Below, in pieces: positions 35,983-45,039 of a DNA stretch of 64,000 nucleotides. The stretch covers positions 124,001-188,000 of the forward strand of contig NZ_JAGIQA010000010.1 of assembly GCF_017814975.1 (NCBI RefSeq), written 5' to 3'. Position numbers and translations under genes: made by a program. The notes under the pieces were generated by a model that was not told where the DNA came from, ran no database searches, and was given only the letters and a program-made list of their open reading frames with translations. This stretch comes from Cupriavidus consociatus (GTDB lineage Bacteria; Pseudomonadota; Gammaproteobacteria; Burkholderiales; Burkholderiaceae). Position 1 is the first letter of the stretch; the number at the start of each line of letters is the position of its first letter.

Positions 35983-38043
35983 TCAGCGGATGCGCATGCC
36001 CGGCACGGCGCCGCCGTGCGGTTCCAGGATGTACAGGCCCGGGGCGGCCTTTTCGTCAGCGGCCGATGCCGCCAGGACCATGCCCTCGGACATGCCGAAC
36101 TTCATCTTGCGCGGTGCCAGGTTGGCCACCACCACGGTCAGCTTTCCGACCAGCTGCTCCGGCGTGTAGGCCGACTGGATGCCCGAGAAAACATTGCGGG
36201 TCTTGCCCTCGCCCAGGTCCAGCGTCAGCTGCAACAGCTTGCTGGAGCCTTCGACCTTCTGGCACTCGACGATCTTCGCCACACGCAGATCGACCTTGGC
36301 GAAATCGTCGATGGTGATGGTCTCGGCCACCGGCTCGATCGACGGTGCCGCGGCGGCGGGCGCCGCCGTGGCCTGCAGCGATTCGCGGTTGGCCGCCAGC
36401 AGTGCGTCGACCTGCTTGGCATCGACGCGCGTCATCAGGTGCTGGTAGGCCTGCACCGGGTTGGCCGCGGACAGCTGCTTGTCGATCGCGCGCCAGTCGA
36501 GCGGCTCGACGTTCAGGAAGCGTTCGACGCCGGCGGCCACGTTCGGCACCACCGGCTTCAGGTACACCGTCAGCAGGCGGAAGGCTTCCAGCGACACCGA
36601 GCACGCGGCGTGCAGCGCGGCGCGCTTGCTCTCGTCCTTGGCCAGTTCCCAAGGCTTCTCGGTGTCGACGAAGGCGTTGACCGTGTCGGTGAGCTCCATC
36701 ACCTGGCGCAGCGCCTTGCTGTACTCGCGTGCTTCATACAGCTGCGAGATCTGCGGCGCGGCCTGGCGCAGCTGCTCCAGTAGCGGATGCGCCAGCGCGG
36801 CCTCGTCGACCTTGCCTTCGAAGCGCTTGACCAGGAAGCCCGCCGCACGGCTGGCGATATTGACGTACTTGCCGATCAGGTCGCTGTTGACCCGGGCGAT
36901 GAAGTCGTCCAGGTTCAGGTCCAGGTCTTCCATGCTCGCATTGAGCTTGGCGGCGAAGTAGTAGCGCAGCCATTCCGGGTTCATGCCGGTGTCGATGTAG
37001 CTCTGCGCGGTGATGAAGGTGCCGCGCGACTTGCTCATCTTGGCGCCGTCCACCGTCAGGAAGCCGTGCGCGAACACGTTGGTCGGGGTGCGGTAGCCCG
37101 AGAAGCGCAGCATCGCCGGCCAGAACAGCGTGTGGAAGTACAGGATGTCCTTGCCGATGAAGTGGTACTGCTCGGCGGTCGAGTGCGGGCCGACCCAGGC
37201 GTCGAAGTCGATGCCGCGCTGCTGCGCCAGGTTCCTGAAGCTGGCGTAGTAGCCGATCGGCGCGTCCAGCCACACATAGAAATACTTGCCGGGCGCGCCG
37301 GGGATCTCGAAGCCGAAGTAGGGCGCGTCGCGCGAGATGTCCCAGTCGGACAGGGTCGAGGCCTCGCCCTCGCCGCCGAGCCATTCCTGCATCTTGTTGG
37401 CAGCCTCGGGCTGCGCCAGGTCGGCCACCCATTCGCGCAGGAAGGTCTCGCAGCGCGGATCGGACAGCTTGAAGAAGAAGTGCGTCGACGACTTGCGCAC
37501 CGGCGTGGCGCCCGACACGACTGAATACGGGTTCTTCAGGTCGGTCGGCACATAGGTGGTGCCGCAAACTTCACACGAGTCGCCGTACTGGTCCTTGGCG
37601 CCGCACTTCGGGCACTCGCCCTTGATGAACCGGTCCGGCAGGAACATGTTCTTGACCGGGTCGAAGAACTGCTCGACATCGCGCTCGGCGATCAGGTCCT
37701 CGGCCTTCAGGGCCAGGTAGATCTTCTCGCACAGCTCGCGGTTTTCTTCCGCGTCGGTGCTGTAGTAGTTGTCGAACGACACCAGGAAGCTGTCGAAATC
37801 GCGCTTGTGCTCGGTCCAGACGCGATCGATCAGCTCCTTCGGGGTGATGCCTTCCTTCTCCGCACGCAGCATCACCGGGGTGCCGTGTGTGTCGTCGGCG
37901 CCGACGTAGTAGACCTCGTTGCCCATCATGCGCTGGAAACGCACCCAGATATCGGTCTGGATATATTCCACCAGGTGGCCGATATGGATCTGGCCATTGG
38001 CATAAGGCAGGGCGGATGTGACGAGGATGCGACGTGCGGTCAT
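35983..38043 (-). CDS. metG: Methionyl-tRNA synthetase
   Basis: A 686-residue class I aminoacyl-tRNA synthetase. The HIGH motif appears as [12 protein letters not shown] near residue 20, the zinc knuckle as [18 protein letters not shown] near 145, and KMSKSRGTF near 340. A C-terminal tRNA-binding (EMAP/Trbp111-like) domain, starting at about residue 580 with [20 protein letters not shown], is joined by an Ala-rich linker. It is the long MetG form that dimerises through this domain. It is divergent from none of its immediate neighbours; the OmpA-family gene lies upstream on the same strand behind a terminator. Confidence 0.97.
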   Translation of the reverse strand: MTARRILVTSALPYANGQIHIGHLVEYIQTDIWVRFQRMMGNEVYYVGADDTHGTPVMLRAEKEGITPKELIDRVWTEHKRDFDSFLVSFDNYYSTDAEENRELCEKIYLALKAEDLIAERDVEQFFDPVKNMFLPDRFIKGECPKCGAKDQYGDSCEVCGTTYVPTDLKNPYSVVSGATPVRKSSTHFFFKLSDPRCETFLREWVADLAQPEAANKMQEWLGGEGEASTLSDWDISRDAPYFGFEIPGAPGKYFYVWLDAPIGYYASFRNLAQQRGIDFDAWVGPHSTAEQYHFIGKDILYFHTLFWPAMLRFSGYRTPTNVFAHGFLTVDGAKMSKSRGTFITAQSYIDTGMNPEWLRYYFAAKLNASMEDLDLNLDDFIARVNSDLIGKYVNIASRAAGFLVKRFEGKVDEAALAHPLLEQLRQAAPQISQLYEAREYSKALRQVMELTDTVNAFVDTEKPWELAKDESKRAALHAACSVSLEAFRLLTVYLKPVVPNVAAGVERFLNVEPLDWRAIDKQLSAANPVQAYQHLMTRVDAKQVDALLAANRESLQATAAPAAAAPSIEPVAETITIDDFAKVDLRVAKIVECQKVEGSSKLLQLTLDLGEGKTRNVFSGIQSAYTPEQLVGKLTVVVANLAPRKMKFGMSEGMVLAASAADEKAAPGLYILEPHGGAVPGMRIR

Positions 38044-38207
38044 AGACGGAGGGCCGGTCAGGAGCGGGGAATATCAGTGGCGACGGCGCTGCGCGCGGCG
38101 CGGGCGCGTGCCGGGGAGGGGTATTTTAGCAACGTCGTGCCGCAGGTGCGCCGGTTCCGCATGGCGGAATCCTCCGAAATGGCGCGGGGGATTGGCTGCA
38201 AGCGGTC

Positions 38208-38240
38208 AAAAAAAAGCGCCGGTCAGTGCCGGCGCAGCTT
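38208..38240 (-). terminator. Intrinsic terminator after the OmpA-family gene
   Basis: Read leftward, GCGCCGG-cactga-CCGGCGC is followed by a run of eight T. It lies downstream of the OmpA-family lipoprotein gene and before metG, isolating the two. Confidence 0.88.
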
Positions 38241-38341
38241 TCCACAACGGAAAAGGAGGAGAAATCAGGCACCGCCCGGGAGGTCAGCCACCCATCGCGA
38301 GCCAGCAACGGTGGCAAGCGGTACCTGTTTCTATGACTAGG

Positions 38342-38980
38342 TCATCCCTGAATTGGTTTCAAAAAAATTTCGACGCGGCGATTTTGTTGCCGGCCGGCCT
38401 CGGTGGCGTTGTCTGCAACGGGCTGGGCCTGGCCCCGGCCCTCGGCCGTCAGGCGGTTCCGTGCGACGCCGCGGTCACCCAGATAGCTCGCCACGCTCTG
38501 GGCCCGGCGCTGCGACAGCTGCATGTTGTAGTTGGGGTTGCCGGTGCTGTCGGTATGGCCCACGACGCTGGCGCTGACATCCTGGTGCTGGCCCAGCGTC
38601 TGGGCGACCTGGTCGAGCACGGAGCGGAACGACGGCTTGATGCTGGCGCTGTCGGTATCGAAGGTCACCTGGCTGGGGATGTTCACCTTCAGCGAGCCGT
38701 CCGGCTGCTCGGTGATCTGGGTGCCGGTGCCGGCGGTGTCCTTGTTCAGCTTGCCACGGATGGCATTCCAGTTATAGCCGGTCGCACCGCCGACGGCACC
38801 GCCCACGGCCGCGCCGACCAGCGTGCCGGTGGTATTGCCGCCGATCAGGTTGCCAAGCCCGGCGCCCACTGCGGCGCCTACGCCGGTACCGACCGCCGTG
38901 TGGGTCTGCTGTTCGGTGGCGCAACCCGCGGCCAGCAGGGTGGCGGCGGCGAGCGAGGCGGTGACGAGCTTGATCTTCAT
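38342..38980 (-). CDS. OmpA-family lipoprotein with glycine-zipper domain
   Basis: A 212-residue lipoprotein with the lipobox LLAAGC near residue 20. A glycine-rich zipper follows (GTGVGAAVGAGLGNLIGG and GTLVGAAVGGAVGGATG, residues ~30-70), then a C-terminal OmpA-like peptidoglycan-binding domain with VTFDTDSASIKPSF and VVGHTDSTGNPNYNMQLSQRRA. It should sit in the outer membrane and hold peptidoglycan. The ATG at 38980 has a strong AAGGAGA ribosome binding site, so the in-frame start at 39103 is rejected. A terminator follows the gene. Confidence 0.92.
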   Translation of the reverse strand: MKIKLVTASLAAATLLAAGCATEQQTHTAVGTGVGAAVGAGLGNLIGGNTTGTLVGAAVGGAVGGATGYNWNAIRGKLNKDTAGTGTQITEQPDGSLKVNIPSQVTFDTDSASIKPSFRSVLDQVAQTLGQHQDVSASVVGHTDSTGNPNYNMQLSQRRAQSVASYLGDRGVARNRLTAEGRGQAQPVADNATEAGRQQNRRVEIFLKPIQG

Positions 38981-39341
38981 GCGTTCTCCTTCTGATGATC
39001 CCGTAAATGTTCCTGGTACCGCATGCGGATGGTAACTCCATGGCGATACCGCGGATAACCCTTTTGTACGCGTTTGCGGCGGCGCGACCGGCTCGGTGGC
39101 CAATGCCGGGTGCGTGTCCGCCCAACCGCACTACAATATGGATATGGCGGCCCGCGCACAAGTGCAAGGTTGTGAGATTTGTAAATGTCTGTAATCCCAC
39201 ACCTGGTGCAGGGGTTTGCCCGCGCTTCTCCGGCTGCCCATGGCCGTTGCTTCATACTTTGATACATTAGGTGCCAGGCCAGCCGGTGGCGCCGGCCTAC
39301 GGTCCATCCCCCACATTCAGAAAAACCAAGCGGAGTTTGTC
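38981..39341. other. Divergent intergenic region
   Basis: About 360 bases between the leftward OmpA-family gene and the rightward apbC gene. A possible rightward -10, TACAAT at 39132-39137, lies about 200 bases before apbC without a good -35. No RNA gene or convincing small gene is visible. Confidence 0.5.
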
Positions 39342-40430
39342 TTGAGCGTCAGCACTGAGCAGGTCACCGAAGCCCTGCGCACCGTCATCGACCCCAACAC
39401 GGGCAAGGACCTGGTGTCCACGCGCTCGGCCCGGAACATCCGGGTCGACGGCGGCGAGGTTTCGCTGGAAGTCGAACTGGGCTATCCCGCCAGGAGCCAG
39501 CTGGACCCGATCCGCAAGCTGGTGGTTGCTGCCGTGCGGGAAGTGCCGGGCGTCACCAATGTCAGCGTGGCCGTGACCATGAAGATCGTCGCGCACGCGG
39601 TGCAGCGGGGCGTCAAGCTGCTGCCGGGCGTGAAGAACGTGATTGCCGTCGCCTCGGGCAAGGGCGGGGTGGGCAAGTCGACCACCGCCGTCAACCTGGC
39701 GCTGGCGCTGGCCGCCGAGGGCGCGCGCGTGGGCATGCTCGATGCCGATATCTACGGCCCCAGCCTGCCGATGATGCTCGGCATCGACGGCCGCCCTGAA
39801 TCCGCCGATGGCCAGACCATGGAGCCGCTGGAAGGCCACGGCGTGCAGGCCAACTCGATCGGCTTCCTGATCGAGCAGGACAACCCGATGGTGTGGCGCG
39901 GGCCGATGGTCACCTCGGCGCTGGAGCAGTTGCTGCGCCAGACCAACTGGCACGACCTCGACTACCTGATCGTCGACATGCCGCCGGGCACCGGCGATAT
40001 CCAGCTGACGTTGTCGCAGAAGGTGCCGGTCACCGGCGCGGTGATCGTCACCACGCCGCAGGACATCGCGCTGCTCGATGCCAAGAAGGGCCTGAAGATG
40101 TTCGAGAAGGTGGGCATCCCCATCCTCGGCATCGTCGAGAACATGGCGGTGTACTGCTGCCCGAACTGCGGCCATGTCGAGCATATCTTCGGCCAGGGCG
40201 GCGGCGAGAAGATGTGCGCCGACTATGGCGTGGAGCTGCTGGGCAGCCTGCCGCTGAACCTGCAGATCCGCGAGCAGGCCGATTCGGGCCGCCCCACCGT
40301 GGTGGCCGAGCCCGACAGTCCCGTGGCCGAGCTGTACCGTGGCATCGCGCGCAAGGTGGCGATCAAGGTCGCCGACAAGGCGCGCGACATGACCAGCAAG
40401 TTCCCGAGCATCGTCGTGCAGAACACCTGA
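39342..40430 (+). CDS. apbC: Iron-sulfur cluster carrier protein ApbC/Mrp
   Basis: A 362-residue P-loop scaffold/carrier for [4Fe-4S] clusters. The N-terminal ~90 residues are a MIP18/DUF59-like domain; the ATPase domain has the deviant Walker A ASGKGGVGKSTTAVNLA near residue 105, DADIYGPSLPMML near 135 and the cluster-binding CPNCG (CxxC) near 275. The start is taken as TTG at 39342, giving SVSTEQVTEALRTV, with CGGAG about 7 bases upstream; the frame stays open upstream but without family-like residues. It lies next to an iron-sulfur-rich formate dehydrogenase module, which may draw on it. Confidence 0.92.
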   Translation: MSVSTEQVTEALRTVIDPNTGKDLVSTRSARNIRVDGGEVSLEVELGYPARSQLDPIRKLVVAAVREVPGVTNVSVAVTMKIVAHAVQRGVKLLPGVKNVIAVASGKGGVGKSTTAVNLALALAAEGARVGMLDADIYGPSLPMMLGIDGRPESADGQTMEPLEGHGVQANSIGFLIEQDNPMVWRGPMVTSALEQLLRQTNWHDLDYLIVDMPPGTGDIQLTLSQKVPVTGAVIVTTPQDIALLDAKKGLKMFEKVGIPILGIVENMAVYCCPNCGHVEHIFGQGGGEKMCADYGVELLGSLPLNLQIREQADSGRPTVVAEPDSPVAELYRGIARKVAIKVADKARDMTSKFPSIVVQNT

Positions 40431-40457
40431 GCGCGCGGCTTGCCGCGCCAGAGAGCC

Positions 40458-41006
40458 ATGGAAGCCGAAACCACGCCCGTGCCGAAGTCGCCGCCACCCG
40501 GCGCCCGTCCCGCCGTCACCATGGCGGTGGTGATGCGTAAAATTGCGCTGGCCAGCCGCTGGCAGCCATGGAAATGGCAGCTCGATGCGGTGCTGCCGGA
40601 CCTGGGCGAGTTCGGCACGCATGCAGTCTGCCTGGAACACGATGAACACGGCGCGCGCTGGCTGTATCCCGGCTTCGAGGTCGAACTGTTCCGCGACCAG
40701 GGCGAGGGCTACTACCTGAACCTGACCTCGACCACGCCATGCTGGTTCGTGCTGTGGCGCATGCCCGAGGACGAGGACGGCGGTGGCACCGGTGAAGACG
40801 CTCATCCGGTGCCGATGACGGTCACGCTGTCGTACAACGAAGCCGGCCGCTGGCTCGACGCCGGCGAGATCGTCGAGAACGTGCCGCTGGCGCCGGAGCA
40901 GCGCGACTGGCTGCAGGCCTACGTCAGCGAGCATTACCGGCCCGAACCCAAGCAGCGGCGCCGGCCCGAATCCTTCAAGGCGCCGCAGGACCGCGCGCGC
41001 TACTGA
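40458..41006 (+). CDS. DUF3305 protein of the formate dehydrogenase cluster
   Basis: A 182-residue cytoplasmic protein of DUF3305. The domain begins around VVMRKIALASRWQPWKWQLDAVL and includes a tryptophan-rich core (HDEHGARWLYPGFEVELFRDQGEGYYLNL, seen in parts). Functions are unknown; the family is typically encoded beside DUF3306 and formate dehydrogenase genes, so an assembly or regulatory role in that enzyme is plausible. The start at 40458 is uncertain; ATG at 40521 fits the domain start better and the first ~20 residues are Pro-rich. It lies 27 bases after apbC. Confidence 0.75.
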   Translation: MEAETTPVPKSPPPGARPAVTMAVVMRKIALASRWQPWKWQLDAVLPDLGEFGTHAVCLEHDEHGARWLYPGFEVELFRDQGEGYYLNLTSTTPCWFVLWRMPEDEDGGGTGEDAHPVPMTVTLSYNEAGRWLDAGEIVENVPLAPEQRDWLQAYVSEHYRPEPKQRRRPESFKAPQDRARY

Positions 41007-41037
41007 TCCTGCTATCCGCGTAAGCCCCCGTAAGCCG

Positions 41038-41697
41038 ATGAGCGATTCGTCCTTCCTGTCACGCTGGTCGCGCCGCAAGGCCGCGGTGCGGGAGGGTGTG
41101 GCCGTGCCGGCGGAACCGGCGCAGCCTGCCGAGACGCCATCGTTGCCCGTGCCACCGGAAGCTGCGGCCGCGGTGCCGGAGGCCGAGCCGGAAGTTCCGC
41201 CGCCGACCCTGGCGGACGTGGCGGCGCTGCACCCCGGCGACAACATTGCGCGCTTCGTGGCGCGCGGCGTCGATGAAACGGTCAAGCGCGCCGCGCTCAA
41301 GACGTTGTTTGCCGATCCGCACTTCAATGTGATGGACGGCCTCGATACCTACATCGACGACTACAGCAGGCCCGACCCGATCCCGCCCGAGATCCTGCGC
41401 CAGCTGCGCCAGGCCGAGTCGCTGGGGTTGTTCGAGCCGACCGACGAGGAGCGCGCGGCAGCCCAGGCGGCCGCCGCCGCACAGCCGGACGCGCCAGCGG
41501 ATGCCCACGTGGATGCACAAGCGGACGCTAAACCGGACGCCCAGGCGGACGATGTACCGCCGGCGGCGCCTGCCTTGGCCAGCGACCCGGCCGTTGCTAC
41601 GGACATACCCGCATCCTCCGAAACGCCGCCGCCGGTGGCCAGTCAAAGCGCAAAACAGGGCCCGCAAGACCCGCAAGATCAGGATAAGTGCGCGTAG
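41038..41697 (+). CDS. DUF3306 protein of the formate dehydrogenase cluster
   Basis: A 219-residue DUF3306 protein. The conserved core is FLSRWSRRKAAV at the start and DETVKRAALKTLFADPHFNVMDGLDTYIDDYS near residue 80-110, followed by LPEILRQLRQAESLG-like sequence. Both flanks are disordered: Ala/Pro/Glu-rich before the core and an Ala/Asp repeat tail after it (DAHVDAQADAKPDAQADD). It follows the DUF3305 gene by 31 bases and precedes the polyferredoxin. Role unknown; association with formate dehydrogenase is by context. Confidence 0.78.
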   Translation: MSDSSFLSRWSRRKAAVREGVAVPAEPAQPAETPSLPVPPEAAAAVPEAEPEVPPPTLADVAALHPGDNIARFVARGVDETVKRAALKTLFADPHFNVMDGLDTYIDDYSRPDPIPPEILRQLRQAESLGLFEPTDEERAAAQAAAAAQPDAPADAHVDAQADAKPDAQADDVPPAAPALASDPAVATDIPASSETPPPVASQSAKQGPQDPQDQDKCA

Positions 41698-41794
41698 CCC
41701 GACCGGGCAGCGCAGCCTACAATAGGCATCCCACAATCCGCCGGGCCGCAGATCCTCGCAAGAAGGACGTCCGGACCGGTCAGCCGCATTCGCC

Positions 41795-43972
41795 ATGCCG
41801 ACGCTGATCTGCAATTGCAACGACACCATGCCGCTTGACGGGGCGGCGCTGTCGGAAGCCTGTCAGGGCCCGCAACAAGGTTCGCAACACGGTCCGCTTA
41901 AGGTCCACCATCTGCTGTGCCGGCGCGAAATTGGCGCCTTCACCGCTGCGCTGGACGGCACCGACGATGTCATCGTGGCCTGCACGCAGGAGCGCGCGCT
42001 GTTTACCGAAGTCGCCGCGCAGACCGCGCAAGGCCAGGATGGCCGGCCGGTGGTGACCGCGCCGGTCCGCTTCGTCAATATCCGCGAGACCGGTGGCTGG
42101 TCGCAGGGCGCGCGGCGCGATCCGCGTACCGCCAATGCCAAGATCGCCGCGCTGCTGGCGGTGGCTGCGTTGCCCGAACCGGAGCCGGTGCCCGTGGTGG
42201 ACTACCGCTGCGACGGCTCGGTGCTGGTGCTGGGCCCCGCGCAGCGCGCGCTGCCCTGGGCCGAACGGCTTGCGTCCATGCAGTTCGAAGTCACGGTACT
42301 GCTGACGGGCAGCGCGCCGGGCGAGGCCGCTGCCGCGCAGCCTTTCGGGCGTACTTATCCGGTCCATAGTGGACGGCTGTCCGCGCTTGCCGGATGGCTT
42401 GGTGCCTTCGAGGCCAGCTGGGAAACCGGCGCGGGACGCAGCAACCCCATTGACCTGGACCTGTGCACCCGCTGCAATGCCTGCATCGACGCCTGCCCCG
42501 AAAATGCGATCGATTTCAGCTATCAAATCGACCTGTCCCGGTGCCGCTCGCACCGCGACTGCGTGCGCGCCTGCGGCGCGGCCGCGGCCATCGATTTCGA
42601 CCGGCCGCAGGGCACCGTGCAGGGCCGCTTCGACCTGGTCTTCGACCTGTGCGACCAACCGGCCTTCACCATGCACCAGCCGCCGCAAGGCTACCTGCAC
42701 GCCGGCGCCGATCCGGCGCGGCAGCAAGCGCTGGCGCTGACGCTGGCGGGCCTGGTAGGCGAGTTCGAGAAGCCGAAGTTCTTTCGCTACAAGGACAGCC
42801 TGTGCGCGCATGGCCGCAACCAGACCACCGGCTGCACGGCTTGTATCGACATTTGTTCGACCCGGGCGATCCAGTCGCGCTGGCATGACGGCAAGGGCCG
42901 CATCGAAGTCACGCCCAGCCTGTGCATGGGCTGCGGGGCCTGCACCACGGTGTGCCCCAGCGGTGCCATCAGCTATGGCTATCCCGGTCCGGAGACGACC
43001 GGCACGCGTCTGCGTACGCTGCTGGCCGCTTACCGGAAGGCCGGCGCACGCGACCCGATCGTGTTGCTGCACGGCGAGGAATATGGCACGCCCGCCTTGC
43101 TGGCGCTGGGCCGCGCCGCGCGCGCGGGTCGTGCCGACGGCGTGCCCGCCAATGTGATGCCGCTGTCGCTGTTTCACCCGGCCGCGGCCGGGCTGGAGCT
43201 GTGGCTGGCCGCGCTATGCTGGGGCGCCAGCCGCGTGGCGGTGCTGCTAACCGGCGATGAGGCGCCGCAGTACCGCACCGCGTTGCGTGAACAGATGGAA
43301 GTCGGCCGCGCATTGCTGGCGGGACTGGGCTACGACGCCGAAGTTCTGTCGCTGGTCGAGGCGGCCGATACGCCGAAGCTGGATGCGGGCCTGTCCGCGT
43401 TGCGTCCGGGCCGCAATGCGCTGCCGCCGGCGCCGTTCGGCGCCGTTGCGGCCAAGCGCGAGATGCTGGACTTCGTGCTTGAGCATCTGGTGCGCCACGC
43501 GCCGGTGCCCGCCGACATCGTGCCGCTGCCGGCGGCCGCGCCGATTGGCGCGATTGCCGTCGATACCGGCAAGTGCACCTTGTGCATGGCGTGCGTCGGC
43601 GCCTGCCCGGCGCAAGCCCTGCGCGACAACCCCGAGCGCCCGGTGCTCAGCCTGATCGAACGCAACTGCGTGCAGTGCGGCCTGTGCGAGAAAACCTGCC
43701 CGGAAGATGCGATCACGCTGGTGCCGCGCCTGCTGGCCGGCGAGGCCGCACGCCACCCGGTCACGCTCAACGAGACCCAGCCGTTCCATTGCGTGCGCTG
43801 CGCCAAGCCGTTCGGCACGGCGCAGATGGTGGAATCGATGCTGGTCCGGCTGGCCGGCCACCCGGCGTTTGCCGGCGCCGCCGCCGAACGGCTGAAGATG
43901 TGCCCGGATTGCCGCGTGGTCGACATGATGGAGCACGATACGGGCACTGTGAGCGGGGCCACGCTGCGCTGA
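41795..43972 (+). CDS. Large polyferredoxin linked to formate dehydrogenase
   Basis: A 725-residue cytoplasmic iron-sulfur protein. Ferredoxin-type clusters are visible as CTRCNACIDACPENAI near residue 224 with CRSHRDCVRAC after it, CTACIDICSTRAI near 347, CMGCGACTTVCPSGA near 378, CTLCMACVGACPAQA near 594 and CVQCGLCEKTCPEDA near 625; further Cys pairs (HCVRC, CPDC) lie at the C-terminus. The first ~215 residues (MPTLICNCND...) and a central ~190-residue segment have no clusters. It has no signal peptide. It lies between DUF3306 and the TorD-like gene. Electron transfer to or during assembly of formate dehydrogenase is inferred. Confidence 0.85.
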   Translation: MPTLICNCNDTMPLDGAALSEACQGPQQGSQHGPLKVHHLLCRREIGAFTAALDGTDDVIVACTQERALFTEVAAQTAQGQDGRPVVTAPVRFVNIRETGGWSQGARRDPRTANAKIAALLAVAALPEPEPVPVVDYRCDGSVLVLGPAQRALPWAERLASMQFEVTVLLTGSAPGEAAAAQPFGRTYPVHSGRLSALAGWLGAFEASWETGAGRSNPIDLDLCTRCNACIDACPENAIDFSYQIDLSRCRSHRDCVRACGAAAAIDFDRPQGTVQGRFDLVFDLCDQPAFTMHQPPQGYLHAGADPARQQALALTLAGLVGEFEKPKFFRYKDSLCAHGRNQTTGCTACIDICSTRAIQSRWHDGKGRIEVTPSLCMGCGACTTVCPSGAISYGYPGPETTGTRLRTLLAAYRKAGARDPIVLLHGEEYGTPALLALGRAARAGRADGVPANVMPLSLFHPAAAGLELWLAALCWGASRVAVLLTGDEAPQYRTALREQMEVGRALLAGLGYDAEVLSLVEAADTPKLDAGLSALRPGRNALPPAPFGAVAAKREMLDFVLEHLVRHAPVPADIVPLPAAAPIGAIAVDTGKCTLCMACVGACPAQALRDNPERPVLSLIERNCVQCGLCEKTCPEDAITLVPRLLAGEAARHPVTLNETQPFHCVRCAKPFGTAQMVESMLVRLAGHPAFAGAAAERLKMCPDCRVVDMMEHDTGTVSGATLR

Positions 43973-43999
43973 GCCGCCATCGACACAATTCATCACGAC

Positions 44000-44632
44000 A
44001 TGACAGATTTCCAGCCGATCCAGCTTACCGCCGCACCGCCCGCCGACGATGCCGAGGACACCGCACGCGCCGACCTGTATGGCCTGCTGGCCACGCTGTT
44101 CTATCGTCCCCCCGATGCCGCGCTGCTGCACCACATCGCGGCTAACCGCGCCGTCGGCGAAGACGCCGATACGGTACTGGGCAAGGCGTGGAACGCGTTG
44201 TGCGACGCAGCAGCCGAGACCACGGCGGCTGAGGCTGAGGAGGAATACCGGCAACTATTCGTCGGCGTGGGCCGGCAGGATGTGTTCCTCTATGGCTCGT
44301 TCTACCTGACCGGCTTTCTCAACGAGCGCCCCCTGGTGGCGCTGCGCGAAGACCTGGCCCGCTATGGCCTGGAGCGCCACGACGGCGTAAGCGAGACCGA
44401 AGACCACATCGCCACGGTGTGCGAGGTGATGCGCTTCCTGGTGGCAGGCGATGATTTGTCGGTGTCCAACCTCGGCGAGCAGCAGCGCTTCTACGCGCGG
44501 CACCTGCAGCCCTGGGTCGAGAAATTGTGCGATGCAGTGAACGCGCACCCGCAGGCGCGGTTCTATCGCAGCGTCGCCGCATTGCTGGCCGCTTTTGCCA
44601 ATGTCGAGGCGCTGGCGCTGGAGATGAACTGA
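44000..44632 (+). CDS. TorD/DmsD-family redox enzyme maturation chaperone
   Basis: A 210-residue cytoplasmic chaperone of the TorD family, all-helical, which protects Tat signal peptides and helps insert the molybdenum cofactor. It has ADLYGLLATLFYRPPD near residue 25, EYRQLFVGVGRQDVFLYGSFYLTGFLNERPL near 80 (the conserved YxxLF and loop), and HIATVCEVMRFLV near 135. It follows the polyferredoxin by 27 bases and precedes the Tat-bearing structural genes, so FdhA is its probable client. Confidence 0.88.
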   Translation: MTDFQPIQLTAAPPADDAEDTARADLYGLLATLFYRPPDAALLHHIAANRAVGEDADTVLGKAWNALCDAAAETTAAEAEEEYRQLFVGVGRQDVFLYGSFYLTGFLNERPLVALREDLARYGLERHDGVSETEDHIATVCEVMRFLVAGDDLSVSNLGEQQRFYARHLQPWVEKLCDAVNAHPQARFYRSVAALLAAFANVEALALEMN

Positions 44633-44657
44633 GGACCGCAGGTCAGGAAAAACCCTT

Positions 44658-44713
44658 GCATATCATGGTCTTTCCTGCAAGATGATTCTAGAATATGCAT
44701 AACAACGCATAAC
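44658..44713. promoter_or_regulatory. AT-rich dyads and direct repeats before the formate dehydrogenase structural genes
   Basis: The 122-base gap after the chaperone gene is AT-rich and holds ATTCTAGAAT (44685-44694, a 10-base palindrome), an inverted pair GCATAT (44658-44663) and ATATGC (44693-44698), and the direct repeat GCATAAC at 44697-44703 and 44707-44713, ten bases apart. This is the likely promoter/operator for the small Tat gene and fdhA onwards. No clear -35/-10 or -24/-12 pair could be fixed. Confidence 0.5.
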
Positions 44714-44754
44714 GGCGAAAACCATCGGGCTTTGACAGCCGAGGAGCCCCCCAC

Positions 44755-44970
44755 ATGAGAGAGAAGCCAACCCGGGTCGCGCGCCGCTCGTTTCTCGCGG
44801 GCGCTGGAGTTGTGGCTGCCGCAACGGGCGCGGCAGCGCTGACAGCGCGTGGGCCGGCACTACCGGACCAGGCCGCCGCTCTGCCGGAACCCGCCGACAC
44901 CTCGTCGGACAACAAGGGCTACCGGGTCTCGGAACACATTCGCAAGTACTACCGGACCACACTGGTGTAA
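44755..44970 (+). CDS. Small Tat-signal protein of the formate dehydrogenase region
   Basis: A 71-residue protein with an N-terminal twin-arginine signal (VARRSFLAGAGVVAAATGAAAL) and a short mature part ending in YRVSEHIRKYYRTTLV. It matches what is called 'formate dehydrogenase region TAT target' (TIGR02811). Its ATG has a GAGGAG ribosome binding site. It precedes fdhA by 69 bases. The mature peptide is short and has no cysteines, so it is not a redox carrier; it may be a small subunit or assembly partner. Confidence 0.85.
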   Translation: MREKPTRVARRSFLAGAGVVAAATGAAALTARGPALPDQAAALPEPADTSSDNKGYRVSEHIRKYYRTTLV

Positions 44971-45039
44971 ATGCCAGGGCGGCGTGGTTCGCCGCGCCGC
45001 CAGCAACCGGACGGCTCTCGTCCGCATCTGAGGTGAGAC

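Noticed and set aside
44665-44680. Possible sigma-54 promoter (GG...GC) before the Tat protein gene
   Set aside because: The GG and GC doublets are 8 bases apart rather than the required 10, and no enhancer-binding regulator is encoded nearby.
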